DNA from: Prevotella sp.
GTDB lineage: Bacteria; Bacteroidota; Bacteroidia; Bacteroidales; Bacteroidaceae
Direction: 5' to 3'
Assembly: GCA_017554105.1 (NCBI GenBank)
Contig: JAFZIY010000015.1
Coordinates: 218,903 to 282,902 of the forward strand
DNA length: 64,000 bases
Shown: piece by piece, positions 25,280 through 33,291 of the stretch
Layout of the letters: each line of letters opens with the position of its first letter
How positions within the stretch are numbered: the stretch's first letter is position 1
The notes under the pieces: generated by a model
Databases searched by the model: none
The model's input: only the letters and a program-made list of their open reading frames with translations
Told to the model about the DNA's origin: nothing
Program-made: the position numbers and the translations under genes

Positions 25280-26728
25280 ATGAAAAAGTTACTGTTTATC
25301 GTGGCGCTGATGTTTTGTGTCATCAGTGTACAGGCAAAGGTGAAGTTGCCGCACCTGCTTGGCGACAACATGATTCTGCAGCAGAATAGTGATGCCCGTC
25401 TGTGGGGCGAGGCAAAACCGGGAGCACGTGTGAATGTCAGTGTGAGTTGGAGTGATGCCAAGTATGAGGCAAAGGCCGATGAAATGGGTAAATTCTTACT
25501 CACGGTGCGTACTCCCAAGGCGAGTTACACACCGCTAAGCATCACCTTTGACGACGGCGATAAACTGACGCTTAACAATATACTTGCAGGTGAGGTATGG
25601 GTATGTGCTGGACAGAGCAACATGGAAATGCCGATGAAGGGTTTCGGCAACTGTCCCGTCGAGGGTTACATGGACGAGGTAATCAATGCCCGCAACTATA
25701 AGGGAATACACTATGTGAAGATACCGAGCGTGATGAGCATGACACCGCTTGAGGATGCCGACTGTGAGTGGAAGGAGATTGGTTCGCAGACCATCAGCGA
25801 GGCATCGGCAACGGGTTATTTCTTCGCACAGACGCTGAACAAGACACTTGACATACCTGTGGGACTCATCATGGCAAACAAGGGTGGTTCGAGAGTGGAG
25901 AGTTGGTTCACTAAGGAGAACCTTGAGAAATACACTGAGGAACCGACCGACTCCGATGGAATCGTTGCTTTTAAGCCCGAATGGGACTACCATAGGGCAC
26001 TGGTTTGGGGCAACGGAACATTCAATCCCATACTGAAATACACCGTGAAGGGCATAATCTATTATCAGGGTTGTTCCAACGTAGGTGATCCCGGTAACCA
26101 GTATTCCGACCGAATGAAGATTCTTGTTGACCAGTGGCGCAGCCAGTTCGGCCTTGGTGAGATACCTTTCTATTTCGTGGAGATTGCCCCTTTCTGGTAT
26201 GATGACTCCAACGGTACCAGTGCGGCGAAGTTGCGCGAGCAGCAGTTCCGTGCCTCGCAGATAATTCCTAATAGCGGTCTGGTGTGTACCAACGACCTCG
26301 TTTATACTTATGAGCCGCAACAAATACACCCGGCACAGAAACGTCAGGTGGGGCAGCGACTGGCTTTGCTGGCGCTGAACGGCACCTACGGCATGCAGGA
26401 GATGTGGTGCCAGAGTCCGTCGTATAAGGATATGAAGGTCATTGAAGGTGCTGTTCATATTCATCTCAACAACGACTATGGTGCAATATCACGCTTCCAG
26501 GAAATCTCTGGCTTCGAGATAGCAGGTGAGGACAGGGTGTTCCACATGGCCATAGCAGAGCATTTCTGGCAGCCTGGCGGTGGATACTGGGACGAGACGA
26601 TAAAGATATGGTCGCCTGAAGTACCCAACCCCGTTGCCGTTCGCTACTGTTTCCGCAACTTTGAGATAGGCAACCTGAAGAACGCAGCAGGTCTGCCCCT
26701 CTTCCCGTTCCGTACGGATGACTGGTGA
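25280..26728 (+). CDS. Secreted sialate O-acetylesterase-type SGNH esterase
   Basis: 482 residues from the Met at 25280, which begins the signal peptide (MKKLLFIVALMFCV...); an upstream in-frame Met at 25247 would bury it. The SGNH nucleophile motif is GQSNMEMPM near residue 120, and the catalytic His lies in the IHPAQK segment near residue 360. The jelly-roll-like N-terminal region (about 20-105) is typical of the family. Such enzymes remove O-acetyl groups from sialic acids or from plant glycans. It shares a bidirectional promoter region with the adjacent esterase gene; a TAATATTG box precedes it. Confidence 0.87.
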   Translation: MKKLLFIVALMFCVISVQAKVKLPHLLGDNMILQQNSDARLWGEAKPGARVNVSVSWSDAKYEAKADEMGKFLLTVRTPKASYTPLSITFDDGDKLTLNNILAGEVWVCAGQSNMEMPMKGFGNCPVEGYMDEVINARNYKGIHYVKIPSVMSMTPLEDADCEWKEIGSQTISEASATGYFFAQTLNKTLDIPVGLIMANKGGSRVESWFTKENLEKYTEEPTDSDGIVAFKPEWDYHRALVWGNGTFNPILKYTVKGIIYYQGCSNVGDPGNQYSDRMKILVDQWRSQFGLGEIPFYFVEIAPFWYDDSNGTSAAKLREQQFRASQIIPNSGLVCTNDLVYTYEPQQIHPAQKRQVGQRLALLALNGTYGMQEMWCQSPSYKDMKVIEGAVHIHLNNDYGAISRFQEISGFEIAGEDRVFHMAIAEHFWQPGGGYWDETIKIWSPEVPNPVAVRYCFRNFEIGNLKNAAGLPLFPFRTDDW

Positions 26729-26734
26729 TTTGGT

Positions 26735-27076
26735 TTAGACAGAAAGACATGTTTTGGACAAAAAGACATAAGAGTAATATTAATATAAATATAAATATAA
26801 ATGAGATAAATATGGGAACAGATGATAAGTCAAAGAATGGTGAAGTAGAAGCGATTCAGACTCTATGCGCGGCAAATGAAGTGCAACTCGTGAATTATCT
26901 TAATGCATTGCATATTGATAACGGTCTGCTAATCAACTTTGGCGGTGAGACCCTGGAGTGCAAAAGAAAATACCGGGTATATAAATGCCCATTCAAATAA
27001 CCCTGAATTTATAATTGTCTATTATGTCTTTATGTCTAAAAAATTTGTCTTTATGTCAAAAATAAGTCTTTATGTC
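26735..27076. repeat. GTCTTTATGTC-type words flanking the GxxExxR remnant
   Basis: Exact copies of GTCTTTATGTC lie at 27026-27036, 27047-27057 and 27066-27076. Degenerate reverse copies (GACAGAAAGACAT, GACAAAAAGACATAA) lie at 26738-26770. A further exact copy is at 34464-34474, upstream of topA. The last of the three supplies the Nudix start codon. Confidence 0.55.
26812..27000 (+). pseudogene. GxxExxR-family protein, C-terminal remnant
   Basis: The last 45 residues (NEVQLVNYLNALHIDNGLL, then INFGG and a KRKYRVYK end) match the C-terminal third of GxxExxR proteins, which have a PD-(D/E)XK-like fold. The preceding GxxExxR core is missing. The N-terminal 17 residues look like a short fusion or a new start. 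It is thus a truncated remnant. It is flanked on both sides by copies of a GTCTTTATGTC-type word (reverse complement on the left). Confidence 0.6.
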
Positions 27077-27599
27077 AAACCATCCTTTAGATAAATTCAA
27101 GTATTGTCCTGTATGTGGGTCGAATGAATTCCTGGAGCATACAGAGAAGAGTAAGAAATGTGCCAAGTGTGGGTTCGAGATGTTCTTGAATCCCTCTGCC
27201 GCTACGGCAGCAATAATAGTTGATGCCCAGGGTAGGGTGCTTGTGGTGCGTCGCAGCAAGGACCCGGCGAAGGGCACTCTCGACCTTCCCGGAGGCTTCA
27301 GTGACATCGGCGAGACATCAGAGGAGGGAGTGAAGCGTGAGGTAATGGAAGAGACAGGACTCACGGTCACCTCCGTGAAATTCCTCTTCTCTCTGCCAAA
27401 CACATATTTATATAGTGGACTGAACATCCCCACCGTCGATATGTTCTACCTTTGCACTGTGGAGAATGCTGCCAGTGCTGAGGCTCATGACGATGCCGCA
27501 GAAGCCATTTGGGTGCCTATAAACGAATTGGAGCCCGAGAAGTTCGGGCTCCAAAGTATTGGAAAGGGTGTCGCTAAATGGTTAAGTGAGTATGTTTAG
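27072..27599 (+). CDS. Nudix hydrolase with zinc ribbon
   Basis: A 175-residue cytoplasmic protein. An N-terminal zinc ribbon has two CxxC pairs (Cys12, Cys15, Cys30, Cys33), and a Nudix domain follows. The Nudix box is intact (GGFSDIGETSEEGVKREVMEE, about residues 76-96), with the Mg-binding REVMEE core. The layout is like NUDIX proteins that hydrolyse NDP-linked substrates such as NADH or ADP-ribose; the substrate is unknown. An 11-bp hairpin (27528-27554) lies inside the coding end, and a terminator spans the stop codon. Confidence 0.87.
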   Translation: MSNHPLDKFKYCPVCGSNEFLEHTEKSKKCAKCGFEMFLNPSAATAAIIVDAQGRVLVVRRSKDPAKGTLDLPGGFSDIGETSEEGVKREVMEETGLTVTSVKFLFSLPNTYLYSGLNIPTVDMFYLCTVENAASAEAHDDAAEAIWVPINELEPEKFGLQSIGKGVAKWLSEYV

Positions 27600-27604
27600 C
27601 GACA
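27569..27604. terminator. Bidirectional terminator between Nudix and DUF3298 genes
   Basis: A 10-bp stem (TGTCGCTAAA at 27569-27578, complement at 27595-27604) with a 16-nt loop includes the Nudix stop codon and lies 10 bp before the end of the converging gene. Confidence 0.6.
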
Positions 27605-27614
27605 TTCCTTAATG

Positions 27615-28424
27615 TTACTCAATAGTCTTAGCGAACTCCTCTTCCAACCATCCGTTCTTCTTCAGGTCTTTCAGTGCGATCTTGGTACTGGGGATTCCGA
27701 AGGCGTATGGTGCAATCTCGTATTGCTGATATACGAACACTGCGCTGTCGTTTTCAATGAATATGCCATTCTCCGGCAATTCCACAATCTTTTCTTTGCC
27801 GTTCTCTTTCAAAGGAGAGTCTTTTTCGTAATCCTCACCCATCATGTCTTTGAAGAAGTCTTGCAGTTGTTTGGTCACTTGATTCTTCACGTCAGCAAGT
27901 TTGTCCTGTGCCAGGATGTTGTTGCCGATGACTTTGCCGTCTGCCTTGTTGAATGTCGTAGCGTCAATGATATAGGAACCGTGGGGACCTCCAAGATAAA
28001 CGTCGTGGTTGGCATTCATGGTGATAATCTTGTCGTTCTCATAGGACACGCCTATCTCCAGGAAATAAGTACGTGGAAGATCATAGGGACCTTCTTCTTC
28101 CTTCACGTCTTTCTTAAACTCTTCAATCTTAGAGGTCACGAAATAATGAGCGATGGCCTTGAGGTCGGTAGAGTCAACAGAAGCCTTTCCATCTATCGCT
28201 TTCATGATAAACTGGGTGATGCTCTTGTTAAGAGCCTCGTTACCAACTGGTGCGACAATCTTAATGGTTGCCGTGAGATCGTGTTTTCCCTCCTTAATGC
28301 CGATAGAGTCTGTTACGCTATCGGTTTTCAGCATTCCGCCTTCTTCTTTAACAGCGGGGTCTTTGACATTGGTGCAAGCAGCGAGAATAGCCAGCATGCC
28401 TGCGAAAAACAATATTTTTTTCAT
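27615..28424 (-). CDS. DUF3298-domain lipoprotein
   Basis: A 269-residue lipoprotein (lipobox LAAC, Cys17). The C-terminal half has the DUF3298/RsiV-like pattern (YFLEIGVSYENDKII, GGPHGSY, an ATTFNKADGKVI strand and YEIAPYAFGIPSTKI). In Bacillus, RsiV of this fold binds lysozyme; polysaccharide deacetylase PdaC has a related domain. Lysozyme or glycan binding is therefore possible here but unproven. It is the third gene of a likely operon (29981 to 27615), 12 bp after the previous one, with a promoter and operator at 30044-30118. Confidence 0.78.
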   Translation of the reverse strand: MKKILFFAGMLAILAACTNVKDPAVKEEGGMLKTDSVTDSIGIKEGKHDLTATIKIVAPVGNEALNKSITQFIMKAIDGKASVDSTDLKAIAHYFVTSKIEEFKKDVKEEEGPYDLPRTYFLEIGVSYENDKIITMNANHDVYLGGPHGSYIIDATTFNKADGKVIGNNILAQDKLADVKNQVTKQLQDFFKDMMGEDYEKDSPLKENGKEKIVELPENGIFIENDSAVFVYQQYEIAPYAFGIPSTKIALKDLKKNGWLEEEFAKTIE

Positions 28425-28436
28425 GTTATTAATAAG

Positions 28437-29039
28437 TTATAAGTTGTTCCATTCTCCCAAAACATCAGCAAGTGACTTTGCCTCTTCCTTGCCAATCTTA
28501 TCGATGAAGGACTGTGCCTCTTTCTCATCATAGGGTTTGTCGTCATCGTCGGTGTAGGTCTTCTTGCCGTCCTTCTCCGTCACAGTGAAAAGACGGTTGA
28601 AACCCTCACTCTCGGTTTTCTCGTAATAGGTGGTCTTGTCACCATCTTTGACAACCAGGCAAGACCCTTGGAAAGACAGTTCCTGTCCTTCTTTTAGTTC
28701 GATTCCATCGAAGTTGTCGATGTCTTTCATATCCTTGTAGAACGAGAGGAACAGACAGTCCTTGCCGTCCTCGCTGCCTAATACCACGTAGTCGTTGGCA
28801 AGAGCATATTTAGTGAATTTCTTGTCCTTTCCGATGGATAACTCCCATAATGCCTGGATGTCCTCCTGATGAGACTTGATGTTGTTCAATGCTGCAACCA
28901 TGCCGGTGCTGTCTGCGACAGCAGTTTCTGTGTTGTTGCCTTCCTGTTCCTTGACAGGTGCATTACTTGTGCAGCATACGAAGACCATTCCCAATGCTGC
29001 TACGCAGAACAGACTGCATAAACTGATTATTCTTTTCAT
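28437..29039 (-). CDS. Lipoprotein of unknown function (AraC-regulated operon)
   Basis: 200 residues from the Met at 29039, the start that gives a signal peptide; a Met three codons upstream is possible. A lipobox-like VFVCC ends at Cys22/23. The mature part is acidic, and no family was recognised. It is the middle gene of a three-lipoprotein operon, 33 bp after the 302-residue gene and 12 bp before the DUF3298 gene. Confidence 0.62.
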   Translation of the reverse strand: MKRIISLCSLFCVAALGMVFVCCTSNAPVKEQEGNNTETAVADSTGMVAALNNIKSHQEDIQALWELSIGKDKKFTKYALANDYVVLGSEDGKDCLFLSFYKDMKDIDNFDGIELKEGQELSFQGSCLVVKDGDKTTYYEKTESEGFNRLFTVTEKDGKKTYTDDDDKPYDEKEAQSFIDKIGKEEAKSLADVLGEWNNL

Positions 29040-29072
29040 AATTGCCAAAAAATAGTTGTCGTTCTTCTGGAC

Positions 29073-29981
29073 TTACTCTTCGGAATTGTCAGACTCAATC
29101 ATCTTCTCCAGCATCTGCAGGTTGATGGTCTCAATCTCGCTGGCCTTGTCGCCTTTTGCCTTCAGATCGTCACGCATCTTCGCGCGCTCGTTCTTTGTGA
29201 AGAAACCAAGCTGTGAGGAGTTGAGGATTTCCTTTGACACGTTGCCTGTCTGGTCGTCCGAACCTTGTACGCGCTTTAATACTATTGGCTTGCCAGCATC
29301 ATCCCATAGTTCCTCGTCTTCTTTCGACTGCTTGATTGGTTGCAGGGTGATTCCCTCGTCGGTACGTTTTACGTTGTATGCCTCGTTGCCCAGTTTGAAA
29401 GAACCGCTTGGCAAATCGTATGAATAGATGAAATCGATGGCAGTAGCGTCTGCGCTCAAGCCAGTAACCTCAAACTTGGTGGCATCGAACACAACCTTTG
29501 AGCCGTCTTCCTTGGTGAACTCACCGCTGAAGAGATAGCGCTGCTGATTTTCATTCATGGTCTTAACGATATCAGTGGTTTGCAAATAAGTTGCAATGAC
29601 CTTATTCTCCTTGTTGTAATGAATGAGTACGTTCTTATCGTTAAACACTTTCTGTACGACCTTGTCACCCACTTCGCCATCGAAGCAATATCCGGTAGTG
29701 TAGTTGGAGTCAGTCTTCTCCACACCATTGTTTCCTTCTGCGGTCACAAAACCATCGTCTGTAGGCACGAGCATGAACATTATGCCGCCCTCATGGGTGC
29801 TACCGCCCTCGCAGTTATAGCCGCTGTCACATTTTGCGACATTGAAGAAATACAGACCGTCGGTCCATGTAGTACCGGCAAGGTCGATTTTTTCTTCAGT
29901 TACCTTTTTACCTTGATCCTGGCAAGCACCCAATAGCATAATACCGATGGCCAAGCCAGCAAATAATCCCTTTTTGTTCAT
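29073..29981 (-). CDS. Lipoprotein of unknown function, first gene of AraC-regulated operon
   Basis: A 302-residue lipoprotein (lipobox LLGAC, Cys20). The mature protein begins with a charged stretch and then beta-rich sequence containing two Cys (CDSGYNC, which could form a disulfide). The C-terminal 60 residues are helical. I do not recognise the family. It directly follows the best operator-promoter block of the window, 30044-30118. Confidence 0.62.
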   Translation of the reverse strand: MNKKGLFAGLAIGIMLLGACQDQGKKVTEEKIDLAGTTWTDGLYFFNVAKCDSGYNCEGGSTHEGGIMFMLVPTDDGFVTAEGNNGVEKTDSNYTTGYCFDGEVGDKVVQKVFNDKNVLIHYNKENKVIATYLQTTDIVKTMNENQQRYLFSGEFTKEDGSKVVFDATKFEVTGLSADATAIDFIYSYDLPSGSFKLGNEAYNVKRTDEGITLQPIKQSKEDEELWDDAGKPIVLKRVQGSDDQTGNVSKEILNSSQLGFFTKNERAKMRDDLKAKGDKASEIETINLQMLEKMIESDNSEE

Positions 29982-30043
29982 AGTTTTTTTGTTTTTATGT
30001 TTAACGATTTATTAATGAATTGTATGTATGCACATAAACGTTG

Positions 30044-30075
30044 CAAATTTAGAGAAAAACAAAATACACTACAAA
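30044..30075 (-). promoter_or_regulatory. Promoter of the three-lipoprotein operon
   Basis: On the minus strand TTTG (30075-30072), 20 bp, then TAAATTTG (30051-30044). The operator lies 6 bp upstream of the TTTG. Confidence 0.75.
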
Positions 30076-30081
30076 TAACAT

Positions 30082-30118
30082 AGTGTGGACTTTTGGTTTT
30101 TATACAAAAATCCACACT
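30082..30118. promoter_or_regulatory. Operator 1 (GTGTGGA inverted repeat)
   Basis: The arms AGTGTGGA (30082-30089) and TCCACACT (30111-30118) are perfect complements, and TTTTG/CAAAA inside also pair. A second block with the same arms and 20 bp of shared sequence (AAAACCAAAAGTCCACAC in reverse) lies at 33143-33179. Both end 6 bp upstream of a TTTG box. A divergent membrane AraC-family regulator is the likely binder. Confidence 0.65.
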
Positions 30119-30184
30119 TTTTAGCATTTCCCCATACCCCTTGGTATCGATGAAATGGCATATTTCATTTTTTTCTTTACAACT

Positions 30185-30216
30185 TTTGTTTATGTTAAGA
30201 AGAAACATTAACTTTG
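30185..30216 (+). promoter_or_regulatory. Promoter of the membrane AraC-family regulator
   Basis: TTTG (30185-30188), 20 bp, then TAACTTTG (30209-30216), 41 bp before the start codon at 30258. Confidence 0.75.
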
Positions 30217-30257
30217 CATTCAGGTTTTATCAATAATATAATTTACTGCATAATCAT

Positions 30258-31367
30258 ATGCCATTATACTATTTCCTGACGATTTACACTTGTGCTGTCA
30301 CGTCAATGATTCTCTCTTTGCTGCTTATGGGAGTTTCTATACGCCAGGATGAGTCGTTGAAGAAGTATCGTACTGCCCGTTGGTGTCTGTGCATAGCCTT
30401 TTTGGTCTTTGGCATAGCCAATTTGTTTCAGGCAAGTATGGAATACGACGGCAAGGAAGAGGCACTCACCGGAGTGATGATGATTCTCATAGGTAGTGTT
30501 CAGGCTATGATGTTCACCATGGTTGCCCTTGTTTTCATCCGTCCTTCGGTAGTTACCTTGCGCAACGTGGTTATACAGTTGGCAGTAATCCTTTTGCTTT
30601 CCGGTTTCCTTTTTATAGCGCGTTTCACGTTCCCACTGAATGTGTTTTATGTCATTTACTATGTGTTTATTCTTGGTTATGTGCTGCTTATGGCAACATA
30701 TACTTACATCTTCGTAAGGAGTTACAAGGTGTTCAAGAAACAGATGCTGGACTACTATGAGGATGAGGAGTTACTTTATCGCATGCGCTGGATACAGTGG
30801 ATTTTCTGGTCGGCATTGGTCGTAGGTGTACTGGCATTGATGCTTATCACAGACAACCATTATGTAAACATGGTGTTTACATCACTCTTCACTGCATATT
30901 TCGTCTTTGTTACCATCTCGTTCATCAACTATCAACAGTATGCGCAACTGATAGTTCGTGCCTATGGGGATGAGACTCAGGAAGTCCAGCAAGAAACAGT
31001 TCAGGATATGCCGGTGCATGTCGTGCATGCTGACGTTGAGAAACTCAAGGCAAGCATTGACGAGTGGATACGTCAGAAAAAGTTTGTGGAGACAGACAAA
31101 TCGGTGGATGAGATAGCAAGTGAACTGGACACCGACTGCAATACCCTGCGTGAGTATTTCAACAATGTCATCGGTGAGGATTTCCGCAGTTGGCGCAACC
31201 GCATACGTATCGAGGAGGCAAAGCGGCTCATTGACAGCAATCCATCGATAAAGATAATGGAAGTGATGACTCTCACGGGATTCAATGACCGTCCCTATTT
31301 CTATCGTATATTCACAAAGATTGCGGGAATGTCGGTTGCGGAATACAGAAATACAAAGGAAAATTAA
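30258..31367 (+). CDS. Membrane-spanning AraC-family transcription regulator
   Basis: A 369-residue protein with about seven hydrophobic membrane segments (about 5-27, 40-60, 72-96, 103-128, 130-155 and two in 178-233), then a cytoplasmic linker (about 235-268). A C-terminal AraC-type double helix-turn-helix (about 270-369) contains IASELDTDCNTLREYF and the second-helix signature GFNDRPYFYRIF. It can sense and bind DNA in one chain, without a histidine kinase. It is divergent from a lipoprotein operon, and operator blocks of matching form stand before two nearby operons. The signal is unknown. The stop codon lies in the terminator stem. Confidence 0.85.
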   Translation: MPLYYFLTIYTCAVTSMILSLLLMGVSIRQDESLKKYRTARWCLCIAFLVFGIANLFQASMEYDGKEEALTGVMMILIGSVQAMMFTMVALVFIRPSVVTLRNVVIQLAVILLLSGFLFIARFTFPLNVFYVIYYVFILGYVLLMATYTYIFVRSYKVFKKQMLDYYEDEELLYRMRWIQWIFWSALVVGVLALMLITDNHYVNMVFTSLFTAYFVFVTISFINYQQYAQLIVRAYGDETQEVQQETVQDMPVHVVHADVEKLKASIDEWIRQKKFVETDKSVDEIASELDTDCNTLREYFNNVIGEDFRSWRNRIRIEEAKRLIDSNPSIKIMEVMTLTGFNDRPYFYRIFTKIAGMSVAEYRNTKEN

Positions 31368-31400
31368 AGGAAGATAAAAGCCGCTTTTATCTTCCTTTAA
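31364..31400. terminator. Bidirectional terminator between regulator and lectin genes
   Basis: A perfect 17-bp stem (31364-31380 with 31384-31400) with a 3-nt CCG loop and A/T-rich ends. It includes the regulator stop codon and lies before the end of the converging lectin gene. Confidence 0.85.
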
Positions 31401-31423
31401 TCTATATCGCCTGCAAAGATAAA

Positions 31424-31963
31424 CTATTTGTTAATCTTCCACCTTTGAGCTTTAGTTCCGTTGTAGTGGTACAACTGAATGTTGTTACCATCATACACAC
31501 TGCCTTTTCTCAGGTCAATTACATAGTTGGGGTTGAGAGCCGACTTGATGTAATAATATCCTGGCGAAACTCTCTCAAGATACCATTTTTGCGCTTTAGT
31601 ACCATTGAAGTGGTAGAGTTGTATGTTGGTACCATCAGCAACAACCGCTTTCTTTACGTCAAGAACATAATCTCTGTTTATGGTTGAACGTATGTAGTAT
31701 GTACCATCGCTATTTGGTTCGAAATACCATCTCTGGGCTTGGGTTCCATTTGAACGATAGAGTTGAATATTAGAACCATCGTTAACCACTGCTTTATGCA
31801 AATCGAGACAGTAGTTGGTGTCTAATGCAACATGTACATAATAACTTCCTCTACCTAACTGAGCAAATGCCTTGTTCGGGCATAATAAAGCGATTAGGCA
31901 TAATACACATACGGTAAGAATGTGCTTTCCAAAGAGTGCACTTGCAAACTTGTTTGTTCTCAT
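31424..31963 (-). CDS. Secreted ricin-type beta-trefoil lectin
   Basis: A 179-residue protein with a signal peptide (about 1-34, ending AFAQ). Three repeats of about 46 residues, each with an NxIQLYxxNGTxAQxW pattern (QRWYF, QKWYL, QRWKI), form a single beta-trefoil of the ricin B type. Such lectins bind sugars, but no enzyme domain is attached. It lies 1 bp after the preceding exported protein gene, so the two are probably translationally coupled. The operon end is the terminator at 31364-31400. Confidence 0.87.
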   Translation of the reverse strand: MRTNKFASALFGKHILTVCVLCLIALLCPNKAFAQLGRGSYYVHVALDTNYCLDLHKAVVNDGSNIQLYRSNGTQAQRWYFEPNSDGTYYIRSTINRDYVLDVKKAVVADGTNIQLYHFNGTKAQKWYLERVSPGYYYIKSALNPNYVIDLRKGSVYDGNNIQLYHYNGTKAQRWKINK

Positions 31964-31964
31964 A

Positions 31965-32426
31965 TTACATATTAATGATTATCGTCTTGCCTTCTTTTTG
32001 TGTTGAAGGAGTCGTAGACTTATTCTGTTTTACTGGAATTGCAATGTTGTTAATAACAAATGGGTTGCCACTAGAACCCGTCTCCCTGAAGGTCACTACT
32101 GATGCAGAAGTCGGAATGGCAGGGAATTCAATACGGAACGTGAAATTTCTTCCTTGGTATTTTTTCTTCCATTGAAAGTTCAATGCTTTTCTTGCATTAT
32201 ATCTTTTGCCATTAACCTCGTCAGTAAGTGTTGCACCGTCAAGGTAACAGTACATATCCTTGTCATAATTCGCCTGTAACGTGAGGACTGTAGATGTTTT
32301 TGTTCTTACGACTTTTGTTACTTTTACATGTTTGTTGTTTGAGCGCTGGCGTGGATTGTTGTGTGTCTGAGCCGAAACAGCAAAGGCCATAACCAGCATT
32401 AACGTCATCAAAAGATACTTTTTCAT
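31965..32426 (-). CDS. Exported small basic protein of unknown function
   Basis: A 153-residue protein with a signal peptide ending near VSAQ. The mature part is basic at its start (RQRSNNKHVKVTK) and beta-rich, with a Pro/Ser/Thr-rich C-terminal tail. The family is unknown. The 1-bp gap to the lectin gene indicates joint expression. A TAAATTTG box on the minus strand at 32444-32451 could be a weak promoter, without a partner box. Confidence 0.6.
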   Translation of the reverse strand: MKKYLLMTLMLVMAFAVSAQTHNNPRQRSNNKHVKVTKVVRTKTSTVLTLQANYDKDMYCYLDGATLTDEVNGKRYNARKALNFQWKKKYQGRNFTFRIEFPAIPTSASVVTFRETGSSGNPFVINNIAIPVKQNKSTTPSTQKEGKTIIINM

Positions 32427-32508
32427 AATTCTCTTTGGGTTTCCAAATTTAATAGGTTACTTTTATTGTAATTAATAATTATCGTCTTGACCACAAACCA
32501 AAGGTCTG

Positions 32509-33075
32509 TTATATAGTTGAGTTGAATTCTACGAAATACCACTTGTCTTTCTCGTATCCTGTTTCTTCTCCTGCGGTGTTCTTGCCTTTGAATTCAAACT
32601 CTACACTTTCCTCTTCGTCGCTTTTAGGCTCGCTTGTCTCAGCCTTCTTCTTGAAGTCATTATAGTCTGCCTCGTTGCGGAATGCGATAGTACCATAAGA
32701 CGCTGACTCAGCGGTTAGGTATAATACAATAGCATTTTCATCGTCAGCAGTAATCTTGGTCAGGTCTCCCTCATCGTTGAGTTCCACGGTAGCACCCTTT
32801 CCGTAATAGTAATGCATGACGTCGCACTGTGCGTCTTTCACTTCTTTCCTATAAGACTTCAGAGCCTTAATGCCCATAGCATTGAGCAACGAATCAGGCA
32901 CAGCGTCCCAATCAGCATTAATCAATGCCATCATATTATCAGAGTTGATGTTCACTGCTGCAGTTTGCTCAGCTTCTTCTGTTTTCTCTGTTGTTGCTGC
33001 AGGTTTAGTATCGCAAGCCGACAAGAACATAACAGCCAGTGCGATAAAGGTCATAGGTAATAAAAACTTTTTCAT
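32509..33075 (-). CDS. Lipoprotein of unknown function, operator-controlled
   Basis: A 188-residue lipoprotein (lipobox LSAC, Cys21). After an Ala/Thr/Glu linker (about 25-45) the protein is acidic, with two predicted alpha/beta segments. The family is unknown. It is preceded by a promoter (33105-33136) and operator 2 (33143-33179) arranged just as in front of the lipoprotein at 29981. Genes for the small exported protein and the lectin follow 82 bp later. Confidence 0.62.
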   Translation of the reverse strand: MKKFLLPMTFIALAVMFLSACDTKPAATTEKTEEAEQTAAVNINSDNMMALINADWDAVPDSLLNAMGIKALKSYRKEVKDAQCDVMHYYYGKGATVELNDEGDLTKITADDENAIVLYLTAESASYGTIAFRNEADYNDFKKKAETSEPKSDEEESVEFEFKGKNTAGEETGYEKDKWYFVEFNSTI

Positions 33076-33104
33076 TTTATCAAAATTTTTGGGTTATTAT
33101 GATG

Positions 33105-33136
33105 CAAAAGTATGGAATGGTTTGTTTCCAACCAAA
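33105..33136 (-). promoter_or_regulatory. Promoter of the 188-residue lipoprotein gene
   Basis: On the minus strand TTTG (33136-33133), 20 bp, then TACTTTTG (33112-33105). Spacing to the operator is 6 bp, as at the other operon. Confidence 0.75.
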
Positions 33137-33142
33137 AAATCT

Positions 33143-33179
33143 GGTGTGGACTTTTGGTTTTCCGATGAAAGTCCACACC
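33143..33179. promoter_or_regulatory. Operator 2 (GTGTGGA inverted repeat)
   Basis: A perfect 12-bp stem, GGTGTGGACTTT (33143-33154) with its complement (33168-33179), and a 13-nt loop. It shares the word GTGTGGACTTTTGGTTTT with operator 1 in the same position relative to the promoter. Confidence 0.65.
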
Positions 33180-33291
33180 GAAATCTAACGTCAGATTAAC
33201 TATGTGAGACCATCTCCTTTCCTGTTGTTGTCATAGTGGGATTCGACATGGTTAAAGCAACAACCATGCGGTTTCGATGAAATGGGTGTTT

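Noticed and set aside
25620-26360. Inactive sialate esterase because of Gln before IHP
   Set aside because: The place before His is variable in the family as far as I recall, and the nucleophile motif is intact.
25535-26464. Long minus-strand frame of 309 codons
   Set aside because: Shadow of the sialate esterase gene; no family-like sequence and no start signal.
26776-26812. AT-rich TAAATA repeats as replication origin part
   Set aside because: No DnaA-box cluster or origin genes nearby; simple repeat before a gene remnant.
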